Shown here one piece after another: positions 13,328 through 23,503 of a DNA stretch of 64,000 bases. Within the stretch, counting starts at the first letter, position 1. The number at the start of each line of letters is the position of its first letter. The DNA comes from Pedobacter kyungheensis (GTDB lineage Bacteria; Bacteroidota; Bacteroidia; Sphingobacteriales; Sphingobacteriaceae). Position numbers and translations under genes: made by a program. The DNA lies in NCBI RefSeq assembly GCF_000812965.1, contig NZ_JSYN01000002.1, positions 434,001-498,000 on the forward strand, read 5' to 3'. Under the pieces are notes generated by a model that had not been told where the DNA came from, did no database searches, and was given only the letters and a program-made list of their open reading frames with translations.

Positions 13328-16300
13328 ATGGAAAGCAATAAAAAATACTGGAAAGGCTTAGAGGAGTATAACAATACACCGGATTTTGTTAAAAATAACA
13401 AAAACGAATTCGCCGAGCCACTTCCAATAGAAGATGTTTTAAATGAAGCAGGGTTAAGTACCGTTACCCCACGCCGCGACTTTTTAAAGGCGTTAGGCTT
13501 TGGTTTAGGTGCGGTTACATTAGCAGCCTGCCAAAGTACACCGTTAAAAAAATCAATCCCTTATCTGGTAAAACCTGAAGAGGTTACTCCAGGTATTCCT
13601 AACTTTTATACTTCAAGCTTCAATGGCCAGAGTATTTTAGTTAAAACAAGAGAGGGGCGCCCAATTAAAATTGAACCGAATCCAAATGCAGGTTTATACA
13701 ATTGCGGTACCGATGCAAGAGCGCAAGCTTCAGTATTAGATTTATACGATGTATCTAAACTAAAAGCACCAGCTTTAGTAAAAGGTGGTCAGACTGAAGA
13801 AACTACCTGGGCAAAAATCGACAGCTTTGTAAAAGGCGAGTTGGCAAAAGCACAGGCTTCAGGTAAAAAAATCCGTATCGTAGCCTCAACAGTAAACAGC
13901 CCGTCAACTAACGCAGCAATTGCTCAGTTTGTGGCCAAATATCCTGCTGCCAAATTGGTTCAGTATGATGCTGTTTCTTATACAGGTATTATCCAGGCAA
14001 ACCAAAACAGTTTTGGTAAAGCTGTTTTACCAAAGTATAACTTCGATAAAGCCGATTTAATTGTAAGTTTCAGTGCCGATTTCTTAGGTACCTGGATTAG
14101 TGGTGAAGAATTTACTGCTCAATACACGGCTAACCGTAACTACAAATCGTTAGAAAATAAAAAAATGAGCCGCCACATTCAGTTCGAAGGTGGAATGAGC
14201 TTAACTGGTACCAATGCCGATACCCGTGTTCCGGTTAAATTATCGGAAGAAGGTCCTGCTTTAATTGCTTTATATAATGCAATTACTGGTCAGGCTTTAC
14301 CAGGTGGAACTTTAGGTAACAATGCAACTGCTGATAAAGTAATTAAATTAGTTGCTAAAGAATTATTACAGAATAAAGGTAAAGGTTTAGTAGTTTGTGG
14401 TTCGAACGACGTTTCTACTCAAATCCTGGTAAATGCTATTAATGCCGCTATCGGAAGTTATGGTACTACTATCGATTTAGATAACCCTTGCTACTTATAT
14501 GCTGGTAACGATGCCGAATTTAATGGCTTAGTTGCTGAAATGGGACGTGGTGAAGTTGCTGCAGTTTTATTCTTAAACAGCAACCCTGCTTACGACGCAG
14601 CAAATCCAAAAGCATTTACTGATGCTTTAGCTAAAGTTCCGGCAAAAATTTCATTCTCAGACCGTGCTGATGAAACAGCTTCGCTTTGCGATGCAATTGC
14701 CATTAACCACAACTACTTAGAATCGTGGGGTGATGCTAACGCTTACGAAGGATATTATTCTATCGTTCAGCCAACAATTAACCCGGTATTCAATAGCCGT
14801 CAGGCAGAAGAGAGTTTATTAACCTGGGCTGATGCTCCTGTTAAAGATTACTATCAGTTTGTACGCAGCAACTGGGAAGCTAAAGTATTACCAGCTGCAG
14901 GCTTGAAATGGGAACAGGTATTAGAAAAAGGTGTAGTTACCACAACAGCAAAAACTGCTGGTGCTTATAGCTTCACATTATCGTTAGCTGCAGTAGCTAC
15001 TTCAATTACCAACAGCAGCAAAGCTTTGGCTAAAGAAGTAGAATTACAGGTTTATGAAAACATCCCGATGCGTGATGGTAAAAATGCTAACAATGCATTC
15101 TTACAAGAGTTACCTGATCCGGTTTCTAAAGTAACCTGGGATAACTTTGTTGCCATTGCACCAAAATTTGCAGAAAAATTAAAAGTTAAAGAATTTGATG
15201 TTGTAACTGTAAAAGGAAGCAACGGATATTCAATAGAACTTCCGGTATTGATCCAGCCAGGACAAGCACAAGGAACCGCATCTATTGCATTGGGTTATGG
15301 CCGTACCAAAACTGGTAAAGCGGGTAACGATGTAGGTAAAAATGCTTTCCCTTTTGTTTCTTTCGTTAACGGAACAATGCAATATGCTACTTCAGTAACC
15401 ATTACCCCAACAGGCGGGTACTACGAATTGGCTCAAACACAAACTCACCACTCTTTCGAAGGCCGTGCAGTAATTAAAGAAGCTACTTTTAAAGAGTACT
15501 TAAAAAATGCTGGTGCTGGTAACGAAAAAGGCGAGCATAAAGATTACGATCTTTGGGATCAATATGAAAAACCAGGTAACAACTGGGTTATGGCAATCGA
15601 TTTGAATGCTTGTACTGGTTGTGGTTCTTGTATTGTTGCCTGTAACGTAGAAAACAACATTCCGGTTGTAGGTCGTGATGAGGTTCGTCGTCGTCGTGAG
15701 ATGCACTGGATCCGTATCGACCGTTACTATAGCTACGAAACTAAGGATGGCGATGTAACCAGAGAGAAAGAAATTGCAAAATTAGAAGACTTAGATCACG
15801 TTTCAGTTGTTCACCAACCGATGTTGTGCCAGCACTGTGACCACGCACCTTGCGAAACTGTATGTCCGGTATTGGCAACAGTACACTCAAGTGATGGTTT
15901 AAACCACATGGCTTATAACCGTTGCGTAGGTACACGTTATTGTGCAAACAACTGTCCATACAAAGTACGTCGTTTCAACTGGTTTAACTACTGGAATGAT
16001 TCTCGTTTCGATAACTATTTAAATAACGAGTTTACCCAATTGGTATTGAATCCTGATGTAACCACACGTTCACGTGGTGTTATGGAGAAATGCTCTATGT
16101 GTATCCAACGTATCCAAGGTGGTAAATTACAGGCTAAATTGGAAAAACGTCCATTAAAAGATGGCGATATTAAAATGGCTTGTCAGGAAGCTTGTTCAGC
16201 AAATGCAATTGTATTTGGTGATGCAAACGATCCTAATTCAGAGGTTTCAAAAGCATTGCGTTCTGAGCGTATCTACTACGTATTAGAAGAAATCAATGTG

Positions 16301-16360
16301 AAACCAGGTATCGGCTACATGACAAAAATTAGAAATACAGATACAACAGTACAAGCGTAA
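13328..16360 (+). CDS. actB: alternative complex III subunit B, Fe-S protein with molybdopterin-oxidoreductase-like domain
   Basis: 1010 residues. The N-terminus carries a twin-arginine-like signal, TPRRDFLKALGFGLGAVTLA, followed by AC, a possible lipobox cysteine. The first 700 residues or so resemble a molybdopterin oxidoreductase domain; in characterised complexes this domain holds no molybdenum cofactor. The C-terminal ferredoxin part has the cysteine clusters CTGCGSCIVAC, CQHCDHAPCETVCPV, CVGTRYCANNCPYKVRRFNW and CSMCIQRIQ, plus CQEACSANAI, giving the usual three 4Fe-4S and one 3Fe-4S centres. It sits on the periplasmic side between ActA and the quinol-binding membrane subunits. Starts 48 bases after actA. 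Confidence 0.93.
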   Translation: MESNKKYWKGLEEYNNTPDFVKNNKNEFAEPLPIEDVLNEAGLSTVTPRRDFLKALGFGLGAVTLAACQSTPLKKSIPYLVKPEEVTPGIPNFYTSSFNGQSILVKTREGRPIKIEPNPNAGLYNCGTDARAQASVLDLYDVSKLKAPALVKGGQTEETTWAKIDSFVKGELAKAQASGKKIRIVASTVNSPSTNAAIAQFVAKYPAAKLVQYDAVSYTGIIQANQNSFGKAVLPKYNFDKADLIVSFSADFLGTWISGEEFTAQYTANRNYKSLENKKMSRHIQFEGGMSLTGTNADTRVPVKLSEEGPALIALYNAITGQALPGGTLGNNATADKVIKLVAKELLQNKGKGLVVCGSNDVSTQILVNAINAAIGSYGTTIDLDNPCYLYAGNDAEFNGLVAEMGRGEVAAVLFLNSNPAYDAANPKAFTDALAKVPAKISFSDRADETASLCDAIAINHNYLESWGDANAYEGYYSIVQPTINPVFNSRQAEESLLTWADAPVKDYYQFVRSNWEAKVLPAAGLKWEQVLEKGVVTTTAKTAGAYSFTLSLAAVATSITNSSKALAKEVELQVYENIPMRDGKNANNAFLQELPDPVSKVTWDNFVAIAPKFAEKLKVKEFDVVTVKGSNGYSIELPVLIQPGQAQGTASIALGYGRTKTGKAGNDVGKNAFPFVSFVNGTMQYATSVTITPTGGYYELAQTQTHHSFEGRAVIKEATFKEYLKNAGAGNEKGEHKDYDLWDQYEKPGNNWVMAIDLNACTGCGSCIVACNVENNIPVVGRDEVRRRREMHWIRIDRYYSYETKDGDVTREKEIAKLEDLDHVSVVHQPMLCQHCDHAPCETVCPVLATVHSSDGLNHMAYNRCVGTRYCANNCPYKVRRFNWFNYWNDSRFDNYLNNEFTQLVLNPDVTTRSRGVMEKCSMCIQRIQGGKLQAKLEKRPLKDGDIKMACQEACSANAIVFGDANDPNSEVSKALRSERIYYVLEEINVKPGIGYMTKIRNTDTTVQA

Positions 16361-16386
16361 GCTTTAGTATAAAGAAAATACAAATT

Positions 16387-17859
16387 ATGTCAGGACATAA
16401 CGAATCAATACTTAGAGAACCATTAATTACCGGCGATAATATCACGTATGCAAAAATTACGGATGATATTTTGATGCCAGTAGAAAATAAGCCAAACAAA
16501 GCTTGGTGGATTGGTTTCATCGTTGCCTCATTAGGTGCTTTACTTTGGGTAGTAGCTGTAAGTTACACCTTCTGGAACGGTATCGGATCATGGGGTTTAA
16601 ATAAAACAGTAGGTTGGGCATGGGATATCACCGGTTTCGTATGGTGGGTAGGTATCGGTCACGCCGGAACGCTAATTTCGGCTGTACTATTACTTTTCCG
16701 TCAGAACTGGCGTAACTCAATCAACCGTTCGGCTGAGGCGATGACAATTTTCGCCGTAATCTGTGCCGCAACTTATGTAGTATCGCACATGGGCCGTCCT
16801 TGGTTAGCTTATTGGGTTTTACCTTTACCAAACCAGTTTGGTTCGCTTTGGGTAAACTTTAACTCACCATTGGTATGGGATATGTTTGCAATCTCAACTT
16901 ATTTCTCTGTATCATTATTATTCTGGTACACAGGTTTATTACCAGATATTGCAACCATCCGCGACCGTGCAGTAGGTACCCGCAGAAAAATCTATTCTAT
17001 CTTCTCTTTCGGGTGGAGTGGAAGCGTTAAAACATGGCAACGTTTCGAAGCGGTGTCGTTAATCTTAGCAGGTATTTCTACACCACTTGTACTTTCGGTA
17101 CACACCATTGTATCAATGGACTTTGCAACTTCGGTAATTCCTGGATGGCACACTACCATCTTCCCTCCATACTTCGTGGCAGGTGCGATTTTCTCAGGTT
17201 TCGCGATGGTATTAACCTTATTATTGGTTGCACGTAAAGTATTAGGTTTAGAGAATTACATCACCATGTTCCACATCGAGTCGATGAACAAAATCATCAT
17301 CTTAACCGGATCAATCGTAGGTGTTGCTTACTTAACTGAGTTCTTCATTGCCTGGTATTCAGGTTCTGAGTACGAGCAATATGCTTTCATCAACAGGTCT
17401 ACTGGTCCTTACTGGTGGTCTTACTGGATGATGATGACTTGTAACGTAATCTCTCCACAGTTATTATGGTTCAAAAAGATCCGTTTAAGCATCAAAGCTA
17501 CCTGGATTTTATCGATCGTAGTAAACGTAGGTATGTGGTTCGAGCGTTTCGTAATTATCGTTACTTCACTACACCGCGATTATATTCCATCGAGCTGGGC
17601 CATGTTCTATCCAACCTGGGTTGATATCAGTGTATTCGTAGGTTCGATTGGTTTATTCTTTACCTTATTCTTATTGTTCTTGAGAGTATTGCCATCAATC
17701 GCTATCGCAGAGGTTAAATTATTATTGAAATCTGCAAGTGAGCAGGCTAAAATGAAACAGATTAAAGAAGGGCACGAGAATAAAGAATATGTAGCTGAGT
17801 ACATAGAGTCTTTAGAAAAATTTGATAGTGTTAAACAAGAAGATTACGCAAAAATATAA
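16387..17859 (+). CDS. actC: alternative complex III subunit C, NrfD/PsrC-like quinol-binding membrane subunit
   Basis: 490 residues with about ten membrane segments, NrfD family. Typical stretches: WWVGIGHAGTLISAVLLLFRQ, YVVSHMGRPWLAYWVLP, and SFGWSGSVKTWQRFEAVSL. In the family ActC binds quinol near the periplasmic face and contributes a putative proton path. The start at 16387 begins MSGHNESILREPLI, the usual ActC N-terminus. 26 bases after actB and only 2 bases before actD, so tightly coupled. Confidence 0.93.
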   Translation: MSGHNESILREPLITGDNITYAKITDDILMPVENKPNKAWWIGFIVASLGALLWVVAVSYTFWNGIGSWGLNKTVGWAWDITGFVWWVGIGHAGTLISAVLLLFRQNWRNSINRSAEAMTIFAVICAATYVVSHMGRPWLAYWVLPLPNQFGSLWVNFNSPLVWDMFAISTYFSVSLLFWYTGLLPDIATIRDRAVGTRRKIYSIFSFGWSGSVKTWQRFEAVSLILAGISTPLVLSVHTIVSMDFATSVIPGWHTTIFPPYFVAGAIFSGFAMVLTLLLVARKVLGLENYITMFHIESMNKIIILTGSIVGVAYLTEFFIAWYSGSEYEQYAFINRSTGPYWWSYWMMMTCNVISPQLLWFKKIRLSIKATWILSIVVNVGMWFERFVIIVTSLHRDYIPSSWAMFYPTWVDISVFVGSIGLFFTLFLLFLRVLPSIAIAEVKLLLKSASEQAKMKQIKEGHENKEYVAEYIESLEKFDSVKQEDYAKI

Positions 17860-17861
17860 CA

Positions 17862-18398
17862 ATGAGTGATATCAAATATATTTTAGGCAGCTTTGGCGAT
17901 CCTGATGAAATGATGCATGGCATCGAGAAACTTCAGGAAAATAACATCAGCATTTATGATGTATATACTCCAATGCCTATACACGGAATAGAAGCCAAAT
18001 TAGGAATTAAAAGATCTAGAATCGATATCGCAGCATTTTGCTTTGGTATTACCGGTACTTGCTGTGCATTCGCTTTGATTTATTTCTGCGCAGTTATCGA
18101 TTGGAGAGTAAACATCGGTGGTAAACCATCATTTGCATTGCCGGATTTTATTCCGATAATGTTCGAGCTTACAGTATTATTCTGTGCTTTCGGTATGGTG
18201 TTAACTTACTACGCTTCTACACACTTATTTCCGGGAAGAGCACCAAGGGTGATGGATTTACGTGCTACTGATGATCGCTTTGTAATTGCAGTTGATGCAA
18301 AAGACAACGCCGCACACACGGTAATTGATGGATTATTAAAAGATGCAGGTGCTTTAGAAGTAAAGTATAATGAAAGGAAGTACATTAGCTATGAATAA
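17862..18398 (+). CDS. actD: alternative complex III subunit D (DUF3341)
   Basis: 178 residues. An N-terminal soluble alpha/beta part (YILGSFGDPDEMMHGIEKLQ, YDVYTPMPIHGIEAKLGI) is followed by two membrane segments (about 55-78 and 100-122) and a C-terminal FVIAVDAKDNA domain. This is the DUF3341 architecture, always found between actC and actE. ActD is a small structural membrane subunit without cofactors. Its last 8 bases overlap the start of actE at ATGAATAA. Confidence 0.92.
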   Translation: MSDIKYILGSFGDPDEMMHGIEKLQENNISIYDVYTPMPIHGIEAKLGIKRSRIDIAAFCFGITGTCCAFALIYFCAVIDWRVNIGGKPSFALPDFIPIMFELTVLFCAFGMVLTYYASTHLFPGRAPRVMDLRATDDRFVIAVDAKDNAAHTVIDGLLKDAGALEVKYNERKYISYE

Positions 18399-18975
18399 GA
18401 ATAAATTTGTTTACACAGCGTTTTTAGCTATCGCTTTTGCAGCTACCTTTTCTGCTTGTAGAGATAAACGCAGTACTGGCTTAGAATATGCCAGAAACAT
18501 GTATGATCCGATTGCTTACAATCCGGACCAACCAAACAAGAATTTTAAAGATGGTAAAACGGCACAATTGCCACCAGCACATACTAAACCTGTAGGTTTT
18601 ACAGAGTATGATGAGTTTCCTAATACTAAAGAAGGATACGAAGCAGCAGGAGTGAGCATGGTTAACCCTTTACCGGTTGATACTGTAAATTTAGCTCAGG
18701 GTAAGCATTTGTTCGACGTTTTCTGTAGCCCATGCCACGGAACAAAAGGAGACGGACAAGGACACCTGGTTAAAATTGAGAAATTTAGTGGTGTACCTTC
18801 ATACTTCTCTGGAAGTTCATCAAGAGGTGGAGAAATGAAAGCGCTTACAGCTGGTAAAATCTACCACACCATTACATACGGTGTAAATAATATGGGCTCG
18901 CATGCTTCACAAATTTCACCAACTGATCGTTGGAAAGTAGTGATGTATGTTCAGGAATTACAAAAACAACAATAA
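18391..18975 (+). CDS. actE: alternative complex III subunit E, monoheme cytochrome c lipoprotein
   Basis: 194 residues from the ATG at 18391, which overlaps the actD stop. An upstream in-frame ATG at 18370 would add seven residues and spoil the signal peptide. The N-terminus MNKNKFVYTAFLAIAFAATF ends in SAC, a lipobox cysteine. One heme site CSPCHGTKGDGQG is present, with NNMGSHASQ as the likely methionine ligand region. In the family ActE is the peripheral monoheme cytochrome that hands electrons onward. RNMYDPIAYNPDQPNKNFKDG is typical of Bacteroidota ActE. Confidence 0.92.
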   Translation: MNKNKFVYTAFLAIAFAATFSACRDKRSTGLEYARNMYDPIAYNPDQPNKNFKDGKTAQLPPAHTKPVGFTEYDEFPNTKEGYEAAGVSMVNPLPVDTVNLAQGKHLFDVFCSPCHGTKGDGQGHLVKIEKFSGVPSYFSGSSSRGGEMKALTAGKIYHTITYGVNNMGSHASQISPTDRWKVVMYVQELQKQQ

Positions 18976-18991
18976 GTAAAGCAGAATATAA

Positions 18992-20215
18992 ATGGGAACT
19001 CACAATATTAATTTTAGTGAACAGTTTGAGTTTACAGGAAAAGTAAAAACCTTAAGTATAGTTGGTATCGTTATTGGTATTGCTGCTGTACTCTTCGGTT
19101 TCTTAGCTGGCGATAAAGTAATGCACGAGCGTACTTTTGCCAACCTGTTGCTTATGGCATATTACTTTGCATGCGTTTGTATGTCGGGTACATTTTTCCT
19201 TGCTGTTCAATATGTAGCGCAGGCAGGATGGTCTGCATCTATTTTACGTGTACCACAGGCTATGGCAAAAACCTTGCCTTTAGCAGCTGTAATACTTGTT
19301 GTAGTTATTTCGGCAGGTTTATTTACACATAATTTATACCACCACTGGAATGCTGATGGATTAACTGATCCAAGCAGTCCGAACTATGACTCAATCATTG
19401 CTGGTAAATCGGTATTCCTTAACGTACCTTTCTTCTTAGGTCGTCAGGTAATCTTCTTAGGTGTTTACAGCATTTTCTCGATGCTTTTTGTTAAACTTTC
19501 TTATAACGAAGATTTAGCAGGTGGTTTAAACTCTTACAGAAAAAGCTTCAAAAACGCTTGTATTTTCTTAGTTATTTACGGATTTACAACTCCTGTTTTT
19601 GCTTTCGATACCGTGATGTCTTTAGAGGCGCACTGGTTCTCAACCATGTTCGGTTGGTATAACTTCGCCGCCATGTGGGTAAGCAGTTTAGCAACTATTG
19701 CTATTATCCTGATCTTGTTAAGAAGAGCTGGTTACATGCAATGGGTTAACAACAGTCACTTACACAACTTAGGCCAGTTTATTTTTGGTTTCTCAATCTT
19801 CTGGACTTATGTATGGTTTGCTCAGTTCTTATTAATCTACTACGCAAACATGCCTGAGGAGACTGTATATTTCTTCAAACGCTTTGAATATTACAAATTC
19901 TGGTTTTTCTTAAACCTTGCAATGAACTTCTTAGCGCCAGTGTTATTGTTAATGGATAGAGATAACAAAAGAACCGATGCCAAATTATTATTCGTTTCTA
20001 TCGTGGTATTGTTAGGTCACTGGGTAGATTACTACCAGATGATTATGCCAGGTGCAGTAGAAGATGGCCACAATGGTTTCGGAATTGTTGAAATCGGAAC
20101 TGCAGTAGGTTTCGTAGGATTGTTTACCTTTACCGTTTTATCGGCATTGAGTAAAAAGCCTTTGATTGCAAAGAATCACCCATTATTACAAGAAAGTTTG
20201 CATCATCAACTGTAA
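18992..20215 (+). CDS. actF: alternative complex III subunit F, second NrfD-like membrane subunit
   Basis: 407 residues with about ten hydrophobic segments. Stretches typical of ActF: HNLYHHWNADGLTDPSSPNY, FLGRQVIFLGVYSIFS, LEAHWFSTMFGWYNFAAMWV and GHWVDYYQMIMPG. It packs against ActC in known structures. In this operon it is the last complex III gene, 69 bases before the oxidase subunit II gene, which fits the physical ACIII-aa3 supercomplex known from Flavobacterium. Confidence 0.92.
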   Translation: MGTHNINFSEQFEFTGKVKTLSIVGIVIGIAAVLFGFLAGDKVMHERTFANLLLMAYYFACVCMSGTFFLAVQYVAQAGWSASILRVPQAMAKTLPLAAVILVVVISAGLFTHNLYHHWNADGLTDPSSPNYDSIIAGKSVFLNVPFFLGRQVIFLGVYSIFSMLFVKLSYNEDLAGGLNSYRKSFKNACIFLVIYGFTTPVFAFDTVMSLEAHWFSTMFGWYNFAAMWVSSLATIAIILILLRRAGYMQWVNNSHLHNLGQFIFGFSIFWTYVWFAQFLLIYYANMPEETVYFFKRFEYYKFWFFLNLAMNFLAPVLLLMDRDNKRTDAKLLFVSIVVLLGHWVDYYQMIMPGAVEDGHNGFGIVEIGTAVGFVGLFTFTVLSALSKKPLIAKNHPLLQESLHHQL

Positions 20216-20284
20216 TGGTGATAAGATAGAGCAAATATTTAGTTATTATTATAATTAGCAGTACAGCGTACTACTTTTAAGAAA

Positions 20285-21517
20285 ATGAGTTTAAGAAAGT
20301 TTATAACGAATAAAACGACCGCAGCTTTAGCAGTATTACTTACTGTTTTTGCAAACACTAGCGTATTTGCGCAAGATGCAGCAGCAGGTGCTGCCGCGGC
20401 ACCGAAGGTTGATATGGGCGAGGTTTATAAATCGGTAATATTTTACGTACTGATTTTCCTTGCCGTATGTTTATTCATTGCAATTATCGGTAAATCGATA
20501 AGGGTATATGAATTAAGCCGCGAAGCACAAGGTAAACCTGTTGGCATTAACTGGAACAGGGTACATGCAAGTTTATTTGCCTTGTTCTTGGTGTTGGGTT
20601 TATATGGTGTATATTGGGAGTATACCGTGCACGGTGCAATGTTACTTCCTGATGCAGCATCAGAACATGGAAAGAAAATAGATGAGATGTTCAATTTAAC
20701 ATTGATCATCACTACAATCGTGTTTGTAGTAACACACATCTTATTATTCGGATTTTCTTATATCTACAAATATTCTGCAAAAAGAAAAGCTTACTACTAT
20801 CCGCATAACAATACCATCGAAAAAATCTGGACTATTGTTCCGGCTTTAGTATTAACAGTATTGGTATTAATGGGTTTCTTAACCTGGAGATCAATCTTCT
20901 TTAAAGTTGAAGATCCAAATAACAAACCTTTACAAATTGAAGTAACTTCTGAGCAGTTTAAATGGTCTATCCGTTATCCTGGAGCTGATGGTGTTGTAGG
21001 TGCTAAAAACTACAAATTAACTACAGCTACTAACCCACTTGGTATCGACTTTAAAGATTTAAACTCTCGCGATGATGAGATGGCTGACGAAATGGTTATT
21101 CCGGTAGGAAAACCAGTTAAGTTAATCTTAACCAGTAAAGATGTAATTCACAGTTTTTACATGCCGCATTTCAGGGTTCAGTTAAATACTGTACCTGGTA
21201 TGAGAACTTTCTTTGAGTTTACGCCTACTAAAACAACTGCAGAGATGCAGCAAGAAACAAACGATCCTAACTTTAAGTACCTTTTCTTCTGTGCTAAAAT
21301 TTGCGGTGCTGGTCACTACAACATGCAAAAAGTGGTACGTGTAGTTTCTGAGGCTGACTACAAAGCCTGGATAGCTGAACAGAAAACATACTTAAATGAT
21401 GATTTAAGAAAACAATTTAATTTGCCAGTGGCACCTGCACCTGTAAAAGCAGTAGCAGATTCAGCAGCTACAGATTCAGCAGCTGCTAAAACTAACCAAA
21501 TGGCTTTAAATAAATAA
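20285..21517 (+). CDS. coxB: cytochrome c oxidase subunit II
   Basis: 410 residues. Signal peptide ending at VFAQ (about 30), then hydrophobic segments near 49-70, 100-118, 138-160 and 182-202. The cupredoxin domain has the complete CuA site: VIHSFYMPHFRVQLNTVPG with the histidine, and CAKICGAGHYNM with two cysteines, histidine and methionine. No fused cytochrome c domain is present; electrons would come from ActA/ActE or a soluble cytochrome. A low-complexity Ala/Pro tail ends the protein. Two extra N-terminal membrane segments, beyond the usual two, are typical of Bacteroidota subunit II. Confidence 0.93.
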   Translation: MSLRKFITNKTTAALAVLLTVFANTSVFAQDAAAGAAAAPKVDMGEVYKSVIFYVLIFLAVCLFIAIIGKSIRVYELSREAQGKPVGINWNRVHASLFALFLVLGLYGVYWEYTVHGAMLLPDAASEHGKKIDEMFNLTLIITTIVFVVTHILLFGFSYIYKYSAKRKAYYYPHNNTIEKIWTIVPALVLTVLVLMGFLTWRSIFFKVEDPNNKPLQIEVTSEQFKWSIRYPGADGVVGAKNYKLTTATNPLGIDFKDLNSRDDEMADEMVIPVGKPVKLILTSKDVIHSFYMPHFRVQLNTVPGMRTFFEFTPTKTTAEMQQETNDPNFKYLFFCAKICGAGHYNMQKVVRVVSEADYKAWIAEQKTYLNDDLRKQFNLPVAPAPVKAVADSAATDSAAAKTNQMALNK

Positions 21518-21540
21518 TATTAAGCAGGAGCGAACGAATT

Positions 21541-23421
21541 ATGTCAACAATAGCATTACACGACGAACACAATCACGATCACGCTGATCATGGGCATCAT
21601 AAAGAGACTTTGATTTCAAAGTACATCTTTAGCATGGATCATAAAATGATTGCCAAGCAGTTTTTAATTACCGGTATTATTATGGCGGTAATAGCAATGG
21701 GCTTATCTATTTTATTCCGTATCCAATTGGCCTGGCCAGATAAAAATTTCCCTTTCTTAGAAACATTTTTAGGTAAATGGGCTGAAGGCGGTCGTATCAA
21801 AGCCGATTTCTATCTGGCATTGGTAACCATTCACGGTACCATCATGGTATTCTTTGTACTAACAGCCGGATTGAGTGGTACATTTAGTAACTTATTAATT
21901 CCATTACAAATTGGTGCACGAGATATGGCTTCGCCATTCTTGAACATGCTTTCATACTGGTTCTTCTTTATGGCCTGTGTGATCATGATGTCATCATTCT
22001 TTATTCAAACAGGTCCTGCATCTGGTGGTTGGACAGTTTATCCGCCATTATCAGTAGTAGCGAAGGCTATGCCAGGTTCGGGTTTGGGTATGACCTTGTG
22101 GTTAATCAGTATGGTACTTTTCGTAGCATCATCATTAATGGGTGGTATTAACTACGTAAGTACAATCTTAAACATGCGTACTAAAGGTATGGACCTTTGG
22201 AAAATGCCTTTACCTATCTGGGCATTCTTCTTAACTGCTATTTTGGGTATTTTATCATTCCCTGTATTAGTTGCGGGTGTGGTATTAATGATCTTCGACC
22301 GTAGTTTCGGAACAAGTTTCTATTTATCGGATATCGTAATGGGTACTGATATTTTACCAAACGAAGGTGGTTCTCCAATTTTATGGCAACACTTATTCTG
22401 GTTCTTAGGTCACCCTGAGGTATACATCGTAATTATGCCGGCTTTAGGTATTTCATCTGAAGTAATCTCGGTAAACTCACGTAAACCGATCTTCGGTTAC
22501 CACGCGATGGTTTACTCTTTAATTGGTATTACCGTATTATCATTTATCGTATGGGGTCACCACATGTTTGTTACCGGTATGAACCCGTTATTGGGTGGTG
22601 TATTTATGATCACTACTTTAATTATTGCGGTACCATCGGCGGTAAAAACATTTAACTACCTGGCTACTTTATGGCGCGGTAATATCCGTTTTACTCCGGC
22701 CATGTTATTCGCTATCGGTTTAGTTTCATTCTTTATCTCTGGTGGTTTAACCGGTATCTTCTTAGGTAACGCATCTTTAGATATTAACTTACACGATACT
22801 TATTTCGTAGTTGCCCACTTCCACCTGGTAATGGGATCAGCAGCGATTTTTGGTATGCTTGCAGGTGTTTATCACTGGTTCCCTAAAATGTTCGGTAAAA
22901 TGATGAACGCTAAACTAGGATATTTACACTTCTGGTTAACTTTCATCGCCGCATATCTGGTATTCTTCCCGCTTCACTTCTTAGGTTTAGATGGTGTACC
23001 ACGTCGTTACTATGCATTTACTGAGTTCGAGTTTATGAAAAAATGGTTAACTGTAAACGTATTTGTTACCTGGGCTGCTATTATGGCTGCATTGGCACAA
23101 GTTGCGTTCTTATTTAACTTCTTCTACTCAATCTTTAAAGGAAAAGTTTCTCCTCAAAACCCTTGGGAAGCCAATACATTAGAGTGGACTGCACCAGTAG
23201 AACATTTACATGGTAACTGGCCAGGAGAAATTCCAACTGTTTACAGATGGCCTTATGATTATAGCAAACCAGGACATGATGCAGATTTTATTCCGCAAAC
23301 TGTTCCTTTCTCTCAAACCATGAGCTCTAACTTACCTCACGATTTTGAAGGAAATGCTGAAGCAGAAAAAATTCAACAGGAATGGGAATTAGCCAATCCG
23401 GTTGCAGAAAATAAAGGCTAG
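21541..23421 (+). CDS. coxA: cytochrome c oxidase subunit I (A-type heme-copper oxidase)
   Basis: 626 residues with twelve or more membrane segments. Heme and copper ligands are visible: TIHGTIMVFF (low-spin heme), GHPEVY (CuB histidine cross-linked to tyrosine, with the A1-type glutamate), VWGHHMF (two CuB histidines) and AHFHLVMG (heme ligands). The N-terminus is His-rich (HDEHNHDHADHGHH), possibly for copper handling. Starts 23 bases after coxB. A hairpin at 23446-23489 ends this part of the transcript or attenuates it before the heme A synthase gene. Confidence 0.96.
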   Translation: MSTIALHDEHNHDHADHGHHKETLISKYIFSMDHKMIAKQFLITGIIMAVIAMGLSILFRIQLAWPDKNFPFLETFLGKWAEGGRIKADFYLALVTIHGTIMVFFVLTAGLSGTFSNLLIPLQIGARDMASPFLNMLSYWFFFMACVIMMSSFFIQTGPASGGWTVYPPLSVVAKAMPGSGLGMTLWLISMVLFVASSLMGGINYVSTILNMRTKGMDLWKMPLPIWAFFLTAILGILSFPVLVAGVVLMIFDRSFGTSFYLSDIVMGTDILPNEGGSPILWQHLFWFLGHPEVYIVIMPALGISSEVISVNSRKPIFGYHAMVYSLIGITVLSFIVWGHHMFVTGMNPLLGGVFMITTLIIAVPSAVKTFNYLATLWRGNIRFTPAMLFAIGLVSFFISGGLTGIFLGNASLDINLHDTYFVVAHFHLVMGSAAIFGMLAGVYHWFPKMFGKMMNAKLGYLHFWLTFIAAYLVFFPLHFLGLDGVPRRYYAFTEFEFMKKWLTVNVFVTWAAIMAALAQVAFLFNFFYSIFKGKVSPQNPWEANTLEWTAPVEHLHGNWPGEIPTVYRWPYDYSKPGHDADFIPQTVPFSQTMSSNLPHDFEGNAEAEKIQQEWELANPVAENKG

Positions 23422-23445
23422 TTTAAAGCTTTAAATAAAATTTAG

Positions 23446-23489
23446 AAGGGGTATCTGATTAAGTTTCTGCTTATCCGGATACCCTTTTC
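23446..23489 (+). terminator. terminator or attenuator hairpin after coxA
   Basis: GGGTATC (23449-23455) pairs with GATACCC (23478-23484), extended by A/G-T pairs on the outer side, and TTTT follows. The loop is 22 bases, so the hairpin is moderate. It separates the highly expressed oxidase structural genes from the heme synthesis genes. Confidence 0.5.
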
Positions 23490-23503
23490 ATCTTAACAGA
23501 GAT

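Noticed and set aside
13328..16360. ActB as a molybdenum enzyme
   Set aside because: Its place between actA and actC and the ferredoxin tail identify it as the alternative complex III subunit, whose molybdopterin-like domain carries no cofactor in known complexes.
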